DNA from: Halanaerobiaceae bacterium
GTDB taxonomy: Bacteria; Bacillota_F; Halanaerobiia; Halanaerobiales; CSSED10-376
Direction of reading: 5' to 3'
DNA: 5,281 nucleotides
NCBI GenBank assembly: GCA_003557445.1
Contig: PWOK01000042.1
Span: 1 to 5,281 of the forward strand
The first letter of the stretch is position 1. The number at the start of each line of letters is the position of its first letter. The translations under genes and the position numbers were made by a program. This document shows, piece after piece, positions 1-4,415 of the stretch. The notes under the pieces were generated by a model that worked only from the letters and a program-made list of their open reading frames with translations, had not been told where the DNA came from and searched no databases.

Positions 1-71
1 CGCGTGCGCTTCTCCAGCTTGGGATTCGGCGTGACCTGATGATCGGGCAGCTCGGTTGGCGGTTTAGGCAT
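1..71 (-). CDS. IS3-family-type transposase (OrfA), N-terminal fragment cut by the window edge
   Basis: The first 23 codons of a minus-strand gene are present and the rest lies beyond the left edge. The ATG (71-69) is preceded by a good ribosome site (CAGGAGC, complement of 79-85) with a 7-base spacer, so the start is well supported. The peptide opens MPKPPTELPD and contains NPKLEKRTR. From memory, that proline-rich, basic lead-in resembles the segment before the helix-turn-helix of IS3-family OrfA transposases; the DNA-binding domain itself is not in view. OrfA would bind the element's ends and, with OrfB, carry out transposition. The 77-base gap from this start to the proposed element end near 148 suits an IS3-type left end. 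The family call rests on a short peptide and its context; a short phage or island protein is the alternative. Confidence 0.5.
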   Translation of the reverse strand, partial: MPKPPTELPDHQVTPNPKLEKRT

Positions 72-148
72 GATACGGGCTCCTGAACCTCGGCTCTGAT
101 ATTGAGCTTAACTCACTGAGCCGGTGTATGGATTCAGGTTGACACACA
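72..148 (-). mobile_element. Terminal non-coding end of the IS3-type element (boundary approximate)
   Basis: This stretch lies between the transposase start and an open reading frame that has lost its 5' part. On the minus strand the end would read TGTGTGTCAACCTG, which begins with the TG expected of IS3-family inverted repeats (...CA on the plus strand at 147-148). The exact terminus is inferred, because the other end and the target duplication are not visible. The plus strand contains a perfect TTGACA hexamer at 139-144 pointing out of the element, a feature known from several IS ends that can form hybrid promoters. I find no convincing -10 hexamer 16-18 bases downstream. A GGGATCCC palindrome (149-156) sits at the junction. 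Confidence 0.4.
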
Positions 149-243
149 GGGATCCCGCCGAGCTGGCCCAGGCGAGAACAGAGGCCCAGGCCGACGAAAT
201 CATGCGTCGAGCCAATAGCATCGTCTCAGTGGCCAAGAGCTAG
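149..243 (+). pseudogene. 3' remnant of a phage-type gene truncated by the insertion element
   Basis: From 151 a plus-strand frame runs open to TAG at 241-243, giving a 30-residue tail that starts DPAELAQARTEAQADE and ends in NSIVSVAKS. There is no start codon or ribosome site. Going upstream the frame passes into the proposed IS end and hits TAA at 109-111. Composition (Ala/Glu/Arg-rich, GC-rich third positions) looks like real coding sequence and predicts a helical C-terminus. Its stop overlaps the ribosome site of the next gene, as expected for consecutive genes in one operon. I do not recognise the protein. The inference is that the element removed or separated its N-terminal part; a chance open frame of this length is possible. 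Confidence 0.45.
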
Positions 244-254
244 GGGAAGCTGCC

Positions 255-437
255 ATGGATGCGAAGACCACATCCCTGACGGTAGCCGAACTGTGCAAGC
301 TCAATGATCTGTCGGTAGCTCAGGCCGAAAAGGCGCTGGCTAATCTGCAGAAGAACGGACTTGTGTGTGGCTTCGTCGCAGGCGACCTGCATGCAAAAAT
401 CACTATGACGGCTAAAGCTGCCAAGTACGTCAGCTGA
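255..437 (+). CDS. Small winged-helix-like hypothetical protein (60 aa)
   Basis: I do not recognise a named family. The protein is one compact domain: helices with the pattern SLTVAELCKL (7-16) and SVAQAEKALANLQKNGL (20-36), then a hairpin-like stretch CGFVAGDLHAKITMT (38-52). This is the helix-turn-helix-wing order of small winged-helix DNA-binding proteins, so a DNA- or protein-binding role is plausible but inferred. The ATG follows AGGGGAAG (242-249), which overlaps the stop of the truncated upstream frame, so translation was probably coupled to that lost gene. The next gene starts 15 bases after the stop. Its stop codon lies inside a 14-base sequence repeated after the next gene. The insertion upstream may have removed its native promoter. 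Confidence 0.65.
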   Translation: MDAKTTSLTVAELCKLNDLSVAQAEKALANLQKNGLVCGFVAGDLHAKITMTAKAAKYVS

Positions 438-447
438 TCGAGGAAAA
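434..447 (+). repeat. 14-bp direct repeat, copy 1 (stop codon plus ribosome site)
   Basis: CTGATCGAGGAAAA occurs here and again at 932-945 without mismatch. This copy contains the TGA of the 60-aa gene (435-437) and the GAGGA ribosome site of the 160-aa gene. The two copies bracket the 160-aa gene almost exactly. A third, degenerate copy (CGATCAAGGAAAAGG, 13 of 15 bases matching 435-449) occurs in non-coding sequence at 2121-2135. Confidence 0.85.
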
Positions 448-452
448 GGGAA

Positions 453-935
453 ATGGACGAGAGAACTGAGCGGGTTGAGTTTGCACAAACCTCTCTTGCA
501 GGCTTCGAAAAAGCGAGTGAGGAGGAGGCAAAGGCGTTGATGTCCAATACAAGCATCAAGATGTTCATGCGCGGATGTCAAGATATAACAGGCCGGCAAC
601 TCATCGCCAATGAACGGCAGCGCCAGGTTGAGTCGGAAGGCTGGACGCCTGAACACGATGACCAACACGGGGTCGAGATCCTGCTGCTGGCCGCCCTGTG
701 TTATCGCGATGCCAGTGGAGAAGGTTCGGCCCAGCCAACGCTGTGGCCATGGGATGCGGGGTGGTGGAAGCCGAAGAACCGTCAGCGCAACCTGGAGCGT
801 GCCGGTGCCCTCTACCAGGCGGCAGCAGACGCTGCGGAGCGTGCTCAGGATTTCCGTCGGCGGGATGAAATCCGTGAGCATGTCGCAAGCTGCGCGATCC
901 TGCTCGATAGCGTACTCGCTGCCGAAGCCAACTGA
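453..935 (+). CDS. Phage-type protein with ERQRQ...EGWTPEHDDQH and WPW..WWKP motifs (160 aa)
   Basis: Two blocks carry the identity: ERQRQVESEGWTPEHDDQH (residues 54-72) and LWPWDAGWWKP (97-107), followed by a helical tail with RNLERAGALYQAAADAAER (112-130). This combination recurs in small proteins of tailed phages and prophages of Proteobacteria, sometimes as part of longer proteins related to dATP/dGTP diphosphohydrolases (MazG-like/DUF550). I see no complete EExxE-type metal-binding signature, so nucleotide hydrolysis should not be assumed. Residues 1-50 are an acidic, helical N-terminal extension that I cannot assign. The start is supported by GAGGA at 440-444, nine bases ahead. The neighbouring small genes fit a phage accessory operon. 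Exact function is unknown. Confidence 0.75.
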   Translation: MDERTERVEFAQTSLAGFEKASEEEAKALMSNTSIKMFMRGCQDITGRQLIANERQRQVESEGWTPEHDDQHGVEILLLAALCYRDASGEGSAQPTLWPWDAGWWKPKNRQRNLERAGALYQAAADAAERAQDFRRRDEIREHVASCAILLDSVLAAEAN

Positions 936-945
936 TCGAGGAAAA
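932..945 (+). repeat. 14-bp direct repeat, copy 2
   Basis: Second exact copy of CTGATCGAGGAAAA, containing the TGA of the 160-aa gene (933-935) and a GAGGA ribosome-like site. Here that site lies too far from the next start (980) to serve it, and the next gene has its own strong site at 966-973. The GAGGA therefore looks vestigial, as if a following gene had been replaced or the segment copied. Confidence 0.85.
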
Positions 946-979
946 ATTCGGCCCGGGTGTTTGTGAAGGAGGTTGAGCG

Positions 980-1201
980 ATGTTCACTAGGCGCTATCTG
1001 GGCCCATCCCGAGATGGGCGCACCAATCGCTGGAAGGTGATCTGCCCGTGCGGTACGGCTTTCACGCCCCTGACAACAATGTTTCGCCATCAGCATGTTC
1101 AGTGCCCCAAGTGCCGCCAGGAAGGGTGGGTGGACTACAACGCCGACGATGCCCCGTCGAGGGCGCATCCAGGTGGCGGCAGCGAGGAGAGGGCACTGTG
1201 A
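980..1201 (+). CDS. Small zinc-ribbon-like hypothetical protein (73 aa)
   Basis: Two cysteine knuckles are visible: CPC (Cys22, Cys24) and CPKC (Cys42, Cys45), 17 residues apart and joined by TAFTPLTTMFRHQHVQ. That is a plausible four-cysteine zinc site in a zinc-ribbon fold, with His37 and His39 close by. The N-terminus is basic (RRYLGPSRDGRTNRWK), which suits nucleic-acid contact, and the C-terminal ~20 residues look disordered. Proteins of this size and layout are common in phage early regions. I cannot name a specific family. The start is well supported by AAGGAGGT at 966-973 with a 6-base spacer. The stop TGA (1199-1201) overlaps the start of the next gene, so the two are translationally coupled. 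Confidence 0.7.
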   Translation: MFTRRYLGPSRDGRTNRWKVICPCGTAFTPLTTMFRHQHVQCPKCRQEGWVDYNADDAPSRAHPGGGSEERAL

Positions 1202-1383
1202 TGCAGCAACACGCCGAGGTCGCTGATGACATCATCATCGCGGAGCTGTTTCGCCTGGCGCGTAGTGGTCGCCACATGCGGGTGGCGACGCTGCGCACGG
1301 AGGCAGCCGCGCTCTTTCCAGAAGTGCCCGACGAGCGCATCCAGGATTGCTTGAAGCGGCTGGCGCGAATGCTGGCCGAGTGA
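1201..1383 (+). CDS. Small helical hypothetical protein (60 aa)
   Basis: An all-helical product that I do not recognise: DDIIIAELFRLARSG (9-23), RVATLRTEAAALFP (27-40), then DERIQDCLKRLARMLAE (44-60). The spacing of these helices resembles a helix-turn-helix, like the 60-aa gene at the start of this run, but this is weak. Start choice: ATG 1201 overlaps the upstream TGA by one base. GTG 1198 is in frame, overlaps it by four bases (GTGA) and sits at a better distance from GAGGAGA (1184-1190), so it may be the true start and would add one residue. The frame stays open upstream inside the zinc-ribbon gene, but that part is an out-of-frame shadow of the ribbon gene. Function unknown; coupling implies joint expression with the zinc-ribbon protein. 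Confidence 0.65.
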   Translation: MQQHAEVADDIIIAELFRLARSGRHMRVATLRTEAAALFPEVPDERIQDCLKRLARMLAE

Positions 1384-1423
1384 GCCGATAGCGAGCCGCA
1401 TTCGGCTCATGTCGTGAGCCGAA
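1381..1423 (+). promoter_or_regulatory. Cluster of alternative hairpins between two genes
   Basis: TTCGGCTCA (1401-1409) and TGAGCCGAA (1415-1423) form a perfect 9-bp inverted repeat around a 5-base loop. Two further upstream copies of the right arm, TGAGCCG (1381-1387, starting at the stop of the previous gene) and GAGCCG (1393-1398), can also pair with the central CGGCTC arm. Only one pairing can form at a time. No run of T follows, so this is not a standard intrinsic terminator. An mRNA processing, stability or regulatory element, or a protein binding site, is possible. Confidence 0.5.
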
Positions 1424-1472
1424 AGGCGAGGGCCTGGTGATCGGGTGGTCAGCAACATCGAGGGAGGTGGCT

Positions 1473-2003
1473 ATGGCGGGACTGTCAGCGATCGGTGACC
1501 GCATCATGGCGATAGCCGAGAACGCCTTGGCGGAGAGAGCGGCCGAGGCTGGTGTCAGCGTCGAGGATCAACGCGCCCTGGAGCAGCAGCAGGCAGAGAG
1601 GCATGCCGCGGAGGAGGCTCGGCGGGAGGCGGAGCGCCAGCTGCAGCGGGCCGAAGCGCGCGCGGAGCGTGATACTAGGCGCCGGCAACTGGGGGAAGAC
1701 CTGGGCCTGGGTGTAGCGTGCCATGTTGGCCATATCGTGAAGCTCTCCGGTCTCAGCGCCAGCAGTGCCGGCAATGGATGGGACCGTGCCACCGTTTGGC
1801 ATGTGGTGATCGATGCGCCGCTGGCTAGCGGGCGGCTGCGCCGATCCCCTGGGGATCTCTTCTGCCGGAGTCGGGCGACCCTGGGCGCCAGGTCGATGGG
1901 GATCTCCGGTATAGACGACTGGGCATACGACAGCGACCCCGATCCCGAAACCACCCCGATCACCTGCAGGACCTGCTTGGAGCGGTTTCGGCGGCTCCGG
2001 TAG
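1473..2003 (+). CDS. Phage-type coiled-coil protein with C-terminal Cys-pair motif (176 aa)
   Basis: Residues ~29-75 form a strongly charged Glu/Arg/Ala/Gln helix, predicted coiled coil. Residues 107-133 read TVWHVVIDAPL...GRLRRSPGDLFC and the tail holds TPITCRTCLERF (161-172). His110, Cys131, Cys165 and Cys168 could make one zinc site. A '(W)H-V-V...PGDLxC ... P-I-T-C-R-x-C' tail is, from memory, common in short phage and prophage hypothetical proteins. No function is established that I know of; multimerisation through the coil is inferred. ATG 1473 was chosen because GGAGG (1463-1467) sits five bases ahead. An in-frame GTG at 1437 would add 12 residues but has no good ribosome site. It is the last gene of the rightward run; no terminator is evident after it. 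Confidence 0.7.
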   Translation: MAGLSAIGDRIMAIAENALAERAAEAGVSVEDQRALEQQQAERHAAEEARREAERQLQRAEARAERDTRRRQLGEDLGLGVACHVGHIVKLSGLSASSAGNGWDRATVWHVVIDAPLASGRLRRSPGDLFCRSRATLGARSMGISGIDDWAYDSDPDPETTPITCRTCLERFRRLR

Positions 2004-2264
2004 ATCGGGGCAGGAGATGCTGGCTATATGCCTGATGATCTAGGTGAAGCGACTGAAAATCGACCGAGAGATAATATATAAGTTGAGCAGTTTGCCTAGA
2101 CGTAGCCTGCTTAACCAAACCGATCAAGGAAAAGGCGTAAGCCTCCGGGCTATACACATCAGCCCTGGTTCGCGTTGTCCATGGTTGGCTTGCGGATCTT
2201 GGAGGGCGAGGTGGTTGAGCTGTCGGGACAATAGCTACCCCCGCCATGCGCATATCATCGCAGG
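2004..2264. other. Gene-poor spacer between the phage-type genes and the first TA module
   Basis: About 260 bases with lower GC than the flanking genes and no convincing gene. A 78-codon frame from GTG 2044 has no ribosome site and an unlikely composition. A 97-codon frame on the other strand overlaps the end of the previous gene. The stretch includes a degenerate copy (2121-2135) of the repeat found at 434 and 932, and the short pair GGGCT/AGCCC around 2150-2165. It may be decayed phage sequence. No tRNA, terminator with a T-run or attachment site is recognisable. Confidence 0.5.
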
Positions 2265-2320
2265 TGACTACTTGCCATAGTCATCCAGTCGGTCTACCCT
2301 GTGACTAGGCATGATGACTA
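2265..2320 (+). promoter_or_regulatory. Operator array of four TGACTA half-sites with overlapping promoter
   Basis: TGACTA occurs at 2265-2270, inverted (TAGTCA) at 2278-2283, and direct at 2302-2307 and 2315-2320. The starts are 13 bases apart within each pair. A further inverted pair, TACCCT (2295-2300) and AGGGTA (2320-2325), overlaps the second pair. A candidate sigma-70 promoter, TTGCCA (2272-2277), 17 bases, TACCCT (2295-2300), is embedded in the array and would start transcription near 2307, just ahead of the antitoxin. Phd/YefM antitoxins are known to repress their own promoters by binding such repeats. The promoter hexamers are weak matches; the repeats are exact. Confidence 0.6.
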
Positions 2321-2330
2321 GGGTAACGCT

Positions 2331-2567
2331 ATGCACACCGAAGAAGTCTCGAAGTCACAATTCAAGGCGCGGGCGCTGGAATACTTCCGCCAGGTGGAGG
2401 CCACGGGTGAGGCGGTCGTTGTGACTGACAAGGGGCGCCCCGCCATCGAGGTGCGTCGGTACAAGGCCGATCAGCGCTCCCCGCTTGAGCGTCTGCGTGG
2501 CAGCGTCATCGAGCTGGCCGATCCCTTCGAGCCAGTTGGCGAGGAAGACTGGGAGGCGCTGCGTTGA
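2331..2567 (+). CDS. Type II toxin-antitoxin antitoxin, Phd/YefM family
   Basis: The 78-residue length and layout match Phd/YefM antitoxins. The N-terminal part VSKSQFKARALEYFRQVEATGEAVVVTDKGRPAIEV (6-41, quoted in family order: helix, EAVVVTDKGRP strand-turn, PAIEVRRY strand) is the dimerising DNA-binding fold. The acidic, less ordered tail (SVIELADPFEPVGEEDWEAL, 58-77) would wrap and inhibit the toxin. It should neutralise the PIN toxin encoded directly downstream and repress the operon through the TGACTA repeats upstream. The ATG follows a modest AGGG (2320-2323) that lies within the last operator repeat, so repressor binding and translation signals share DNA. The toxin start overlaps its stop by four bases. 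Family assignment is firm; the antitoxin activity is inferred from family and pairing. Confidence 0.92.
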   Translation: MHTEEVSKSQFKARALEYFRQVEATGEAVVVTDKGRPAIEVRRYKADQRSPLERLRGSVIELADPFEPVGEEDWEALR

Positions 2568-2965
2568 TCGTCTTGGATACCCACGCCCTGCTGTGGTGGG
2601 TCAACGGTGACCCCCAGCTTTCACAGAGTGCCCTCCTGGCCATTGAGCAGGAGCTTCAGGCAGAGGATGGCGAGATCCTGATGTCGGCGATCACGGCTTG
2701 GGAAATCGCGCTGCTGGTCGAGAAAGGGCGCCTCACGCTATCCATGACCACCGATGACTGGCTGGAGACCGTCGAGGAGATCGAAGGCGTGCGCTTCGTC
2801 GCTATCGACGCCGCCACAGCGGTTGAGTCCACCCGGCTCCCCGGCGAGTTCCACAAAGACCCGGCAGATCGGATGATCGTGGCCCTGGCCAGGCACTACA
2901 ACGCTGAGCTGGTCACGGCGGACGACAAGATTACAGCCTACCGGCACGTCAGAACGGTTTGGTAG
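2564..2965 (+). CDS. vapC: PIN-domain toxin ribonuclease, VapC type
   Basis: A 133-residue PIN-domain protein, the normal length. The acidic catalytic set is intact: Asp5 in VLDTHALLWW, Glu47 in TAWEIALL, Asp99/Asp102 in HKDPADRMIVALA, and Asp120 (or 121) in ELVTADDKI. In this family these residues bind Mg2+ or Mn2+ and cleave RNA, often tRNA or rRNA at specific sites; the target here is unknown. Unusually, the best start is TTG 2564, overlapping the antitoxin stop (TTGA). GGGAGG (2551-2556) lies seven bases ahead, and MIVLDTHALL is exactly the expected N-terminus. Coupling to the antitoxin should keep the toxin in lower yield. PIN toxins paired with Phd/YefM-type antitoxins are common. No inactivating change is visible, so it is probably functional. 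Confidence 0.93.
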   Translation: MIVLDTHALLWWVNGDPQLSQSALLAIEQELQAEDGEILMSAITAWEIALLVEKGRLTLSMTTDDWLETVEEIEGVRFVAIDAATAVESTRLPGEFHKDPADRMIVALARHYNAELVTADDKITAYRHVRTVW

Positions 2966-3028
2966 CTGCTGCCACTGAACCGACCTATCTATGCAGCGTG
3001 GGCAAAACTCCATTGGTTCCCTCCGTGG

Positions 3029-3709
3029 CTATTGGACAAGATTCAGCTCTAGCACATGACGGATGCACTCGCCGTCCCACTGGTAGCCCAGGTGGCGGCC
3101 TTGCCGGGTGGCAGCGAGCACCGGTGGACGCAGGACGGCCGCGCACTCTCCGCCAGGGTGGCGCACGCTGGGGTAGACGATACCATCGCGGCGTGAAGCC
3201 CAGGCCTGCCGGCCAAAGGCCTGTCCGGCAGCCCAGTCATCAGGCGCCAGCAGTGCCTCCGCGGTTTCCCCGGCATGACGCAGGTCGATCAACTCCCCCT
3301 CGAGGTCCGACAGGTAGACCCTCTGCGGCAGCAGCATTGCCTCCTCACGTGATTCGCGCATAAATCGCTCGGCGTGGTGTCGTGTCTCGGCAATCGCCGT
3401 GGCCTCGCTGAGCGCGCAGTAATACGCCCCAAAGGTGCCGTCGGAAAACCGTGATCCGGTGGCGCTAAAATGACAGAACGCCGCCATGACCGGCGTCCAT
3501 CCCGGTCCGTAACGGCGATCCTCCTCTCGAACGAGGTGTATGGCGCCGGCCTGTTCGCGCAGTCGTGAGGACGTCTGGCCTTCCAGCGCCTGCAAAAGTG
3601 CCCAGTCACCCGACTCAGCGACACGTTCGAACAGGTCGATAGGCGGGAAGCGTGAGGGGATGATCCGGTAGCTGGGCGTCCAGATCACCGGAGCAGTGGC
3701 AAAGCTCAA
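3029..3709 (-). CDS. RES-domain toxin (predicted NAD+-degrading)
   Basis: A 226-residue RES-family toxin. Conserved positions are visible: Arg15 in WTPSYRI, the GTFGAYYCALSEATAIAET block (91-109) with Glu102/Glu108, and Ser181 in GIVYPSVRHPGG (176-187). Characterised RES toxins (M. tuberculosis MbcT, P. putida Res) deplete NAD+ and stop growth. The pair of an Xre-type antitoxin immediately upstream fits that system. The frame runs 84 codons further upstream, but that part is an arginine/proline-rich shadow of the antitoxin gene. The start chosen is TTG 3709-3707, which overlaps the antitoxin TGA (TTGA), with GGAGGAGG (complement of 3716-3723) six bases ahead. A GTG at 3688 is a weaker alternative. 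The gene ends 63 bases from the convergent PIN toxin. It looks intact. Confidence 0.9.
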   Translation of the reverse strand: MSFATAPVIWTPSYRIIPSRFPPIDLFERVAESGDWALLQALEGQTSSRLREQAGAIHLVREEDRRYGPGWTPVMAAFCHFSATGSRFSDGTFGAYYCALSEATAIAETRHHAERFMRESREEAMLLPQRVYLSDLEGELIDLRHAGETAEALLAPDDWAAGQAFGRQAWASRRDGIVYPSVRHPGGECAAVLRPPVLAATRQGRHLGYQWDGECIRHVLELNLVQ

Positions 3710-4104
3710 GCGTGGCCTCCTCCGCGTGCCGTATCGAGGTGCTGGCGCACCACGTAGAGGTCGGACACCAGGCCGCTGCGCAAGCGCTCCAGGGGCGGAT
3801 GGCCACCGAACTGGGGGTTGTCGTTGGGGCGGCGTAGCCAGGAGTCTGCCGAGTCGGTTCGGGGAAGCAGAATCTGCAGGGCTTGGTAGATGCCCAGGAT
3901 CAGCGAGAGGCGCTCGAGATGGTTCACATCGAGACGGGCCCGCGCCGGCGACTTGCGCCATCGGCGGTAGGTGGAGTCAGGCACGCCTAGCAGCAGGGCG
4001 GCATCCTGCTCGCGCAGTCCCCAATCATGCGCGATGCGAGGATATGCCCGCATGGCAGCAGCCCCCATGTCCTGGCGTTTTTCGATGGTGATGCCTGATA
4101 GCAT
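3706..4104 (-). CDS. Xre/MbcA/ParS-type antitoxin of the RES toxin
   Basis: A 132-residue protein with an N-terminal helix-turn-helix (about 24-52, WGLREQDAALLLGVPDSTYR) and a C-terminal toxin-binding domain (about 62-125). The latter holds the family pattern LSLILGIYQALQILLP, then W89-LRRPN (89-94), F-G-G (99-101) and PLERL (104-108), typical of the DUF2384 / MbcA-ParS-Xre C-terminal region. In known Xre-RES systems this protein plugs the toxin's active site and represses the operon. Start choice: ATG 4104 has GGGAG (complement of 4111-4115) six bases ahead. ATG 4122, six codons upstream, lacks a ribosome site and lies within the operator repeats. It overlaps the toxin by four bases and is divergent from the 70-aa gene at 4196. 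Confidence 0.9.
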   Translation of the reverse strand: MLSGITIEKRQDMGAAAMRAYPRIAHDWGLREQDAALLLGVPDSTYRRWRKSPARARLDVNHLERLSLILGIYQALQILLPRTDSADSWLRRPNDNPQFGGHPPLERLRSGLVSDLYVVRQHLDTARGGGHA

Positions 4105-4115
4105 GACCCACTCCC

Positions 4116-4154
4116 TTCTCATATGGGCGATATGGCTATATTATCGTCCATATG
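4116..4154 (+). promoter_or_regulatory. Shared control region with ATATGG repeats and a rightward promoter
   Basis: CATATGG (4120-4126) and CCATATG (4148-4154) are a perfect 7-bp inverted pair, and a further ATATGG lies at 4130-4135. A plausible rightward sigma-70 promoter runs TTCTCA (4116-4121), 17 bases, TATTAT (4139-4144), predicting a start near 4151. The repeats cover the -35, spacer and start point, so a bound Xre antitoxin would block this promoter. For the leftward antitoxin promoter I see only a GATAAT-like -10 (complement of 4140-4145) with a poor -35. The repeats are seen directly; their role as the antitoxin's operator is inferred. Confidence 0.5.
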
Positions 4155-4199
4155 ATCAATCTGCGCCACCGGAAGCGCGACAGGAGACCCTTCGATTGA
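4152..4199 (+). CDS. Possible 15-aa leader peptide ahead of the 70-aa gene
   Basis: ATG 4152 opens MINLRHRKRDRRPFD and stops at TGA 4197-4199. Its last bases overlap the TTG start of the next gene as TTGA, the same overlap seen at both toxin genes. It has no ribosome site, but the predicted transcription start near 4151 would make it almost leaderless. The peptide is very basic (7 of 15 residues Arg, Lys or His). A frame this short can arise by chance, so this is a candidate only. Confidence 0.25.
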   Translation: MINLRHRKRDRRPFD

Positions 4200-4408
4200 A
4201 AGACTTTCGAGACACCCGCATCGGGGTGAATGACGCGGCCCGCCTGCTCCGGGTGCGCACCTCGGAGCTGAAAGCGGCTATCCAGGAAGGGCAGACGCTG
4301 CGTGGCGTATCGCCGACGCAGCGCCTCTTCACAACGGGAAGCGGAGGCTGGATTTTTCGCGCGGGCGACGTGATGGACGTTGCCGAGGCCTTGGGATACG
4401 GCGGGTGA
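4196..4408 (+). CDS. Small helix-turn-helix-like regulator candidate (70 aa), divergent from the antitoxin
   Basis: The 70-residue product contains IGVNDAARLLRVRTSELKAAIQEG (about 8-31), the shape of a MerR/excisionase-type helix-turn-helix. It ends with GGWIFRAGDVMDVAEALG (about 51-68), a wing-plus-helix pattern like that of phage Cox/Xis or AlpA-type small regulators. I cannot name a closer family. The longer frame upstream (from 3971) is antisense to the antitoxin and not credible. TTG 4196 is the first start with a ribosome site (AGGAG, 4182-4186, nine bases ahead). The gene shares its promoter region with the Xre antitoxin, so cross-regulation is plausible, like a repressor/Cro-type pair. 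It ends seven bases before the convergent arsR stop. The coding call is moderately firm; the DNA-binding role is inferred. Confidence 0.55.
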   Translation: MKDFRDTRIGVNDAARLLRVRTSELKAAIQEGQTLRGVSPTQRLFTTGSGGWIFRAGDVMDVAEALGYGG

Positions 4409-4415
4409 GGGGCGG

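Noticed and set aside
1960..2253. 97-codon minus-strand frame
   Set aside because: It overlaps the end of the coiled-coil gene, has no ribosome site and does not resemble a protein family.
2044..2280. 78-codon plus-strand frame from GTG 2044 as a gene
   Set aside because: No ribosome site, unlikely amino-acid composition, and its end overlaps the operator repeats.
3710..3961. 84-codon N-terminal extension of the RES toxin
   Set aside because: It overlaps the antitoxin gene in another frame, is Arg/Pro-rich shadow sequence, and the TTG at 3709 has a strong ribosome site.
3971..4195. Longer N-terminus for the 70-aa HTH-like gene
   Set aside because: It runs antisense to the antitoxin coding sequence and has no ribosome site; the credible part begins at TTG 4196.
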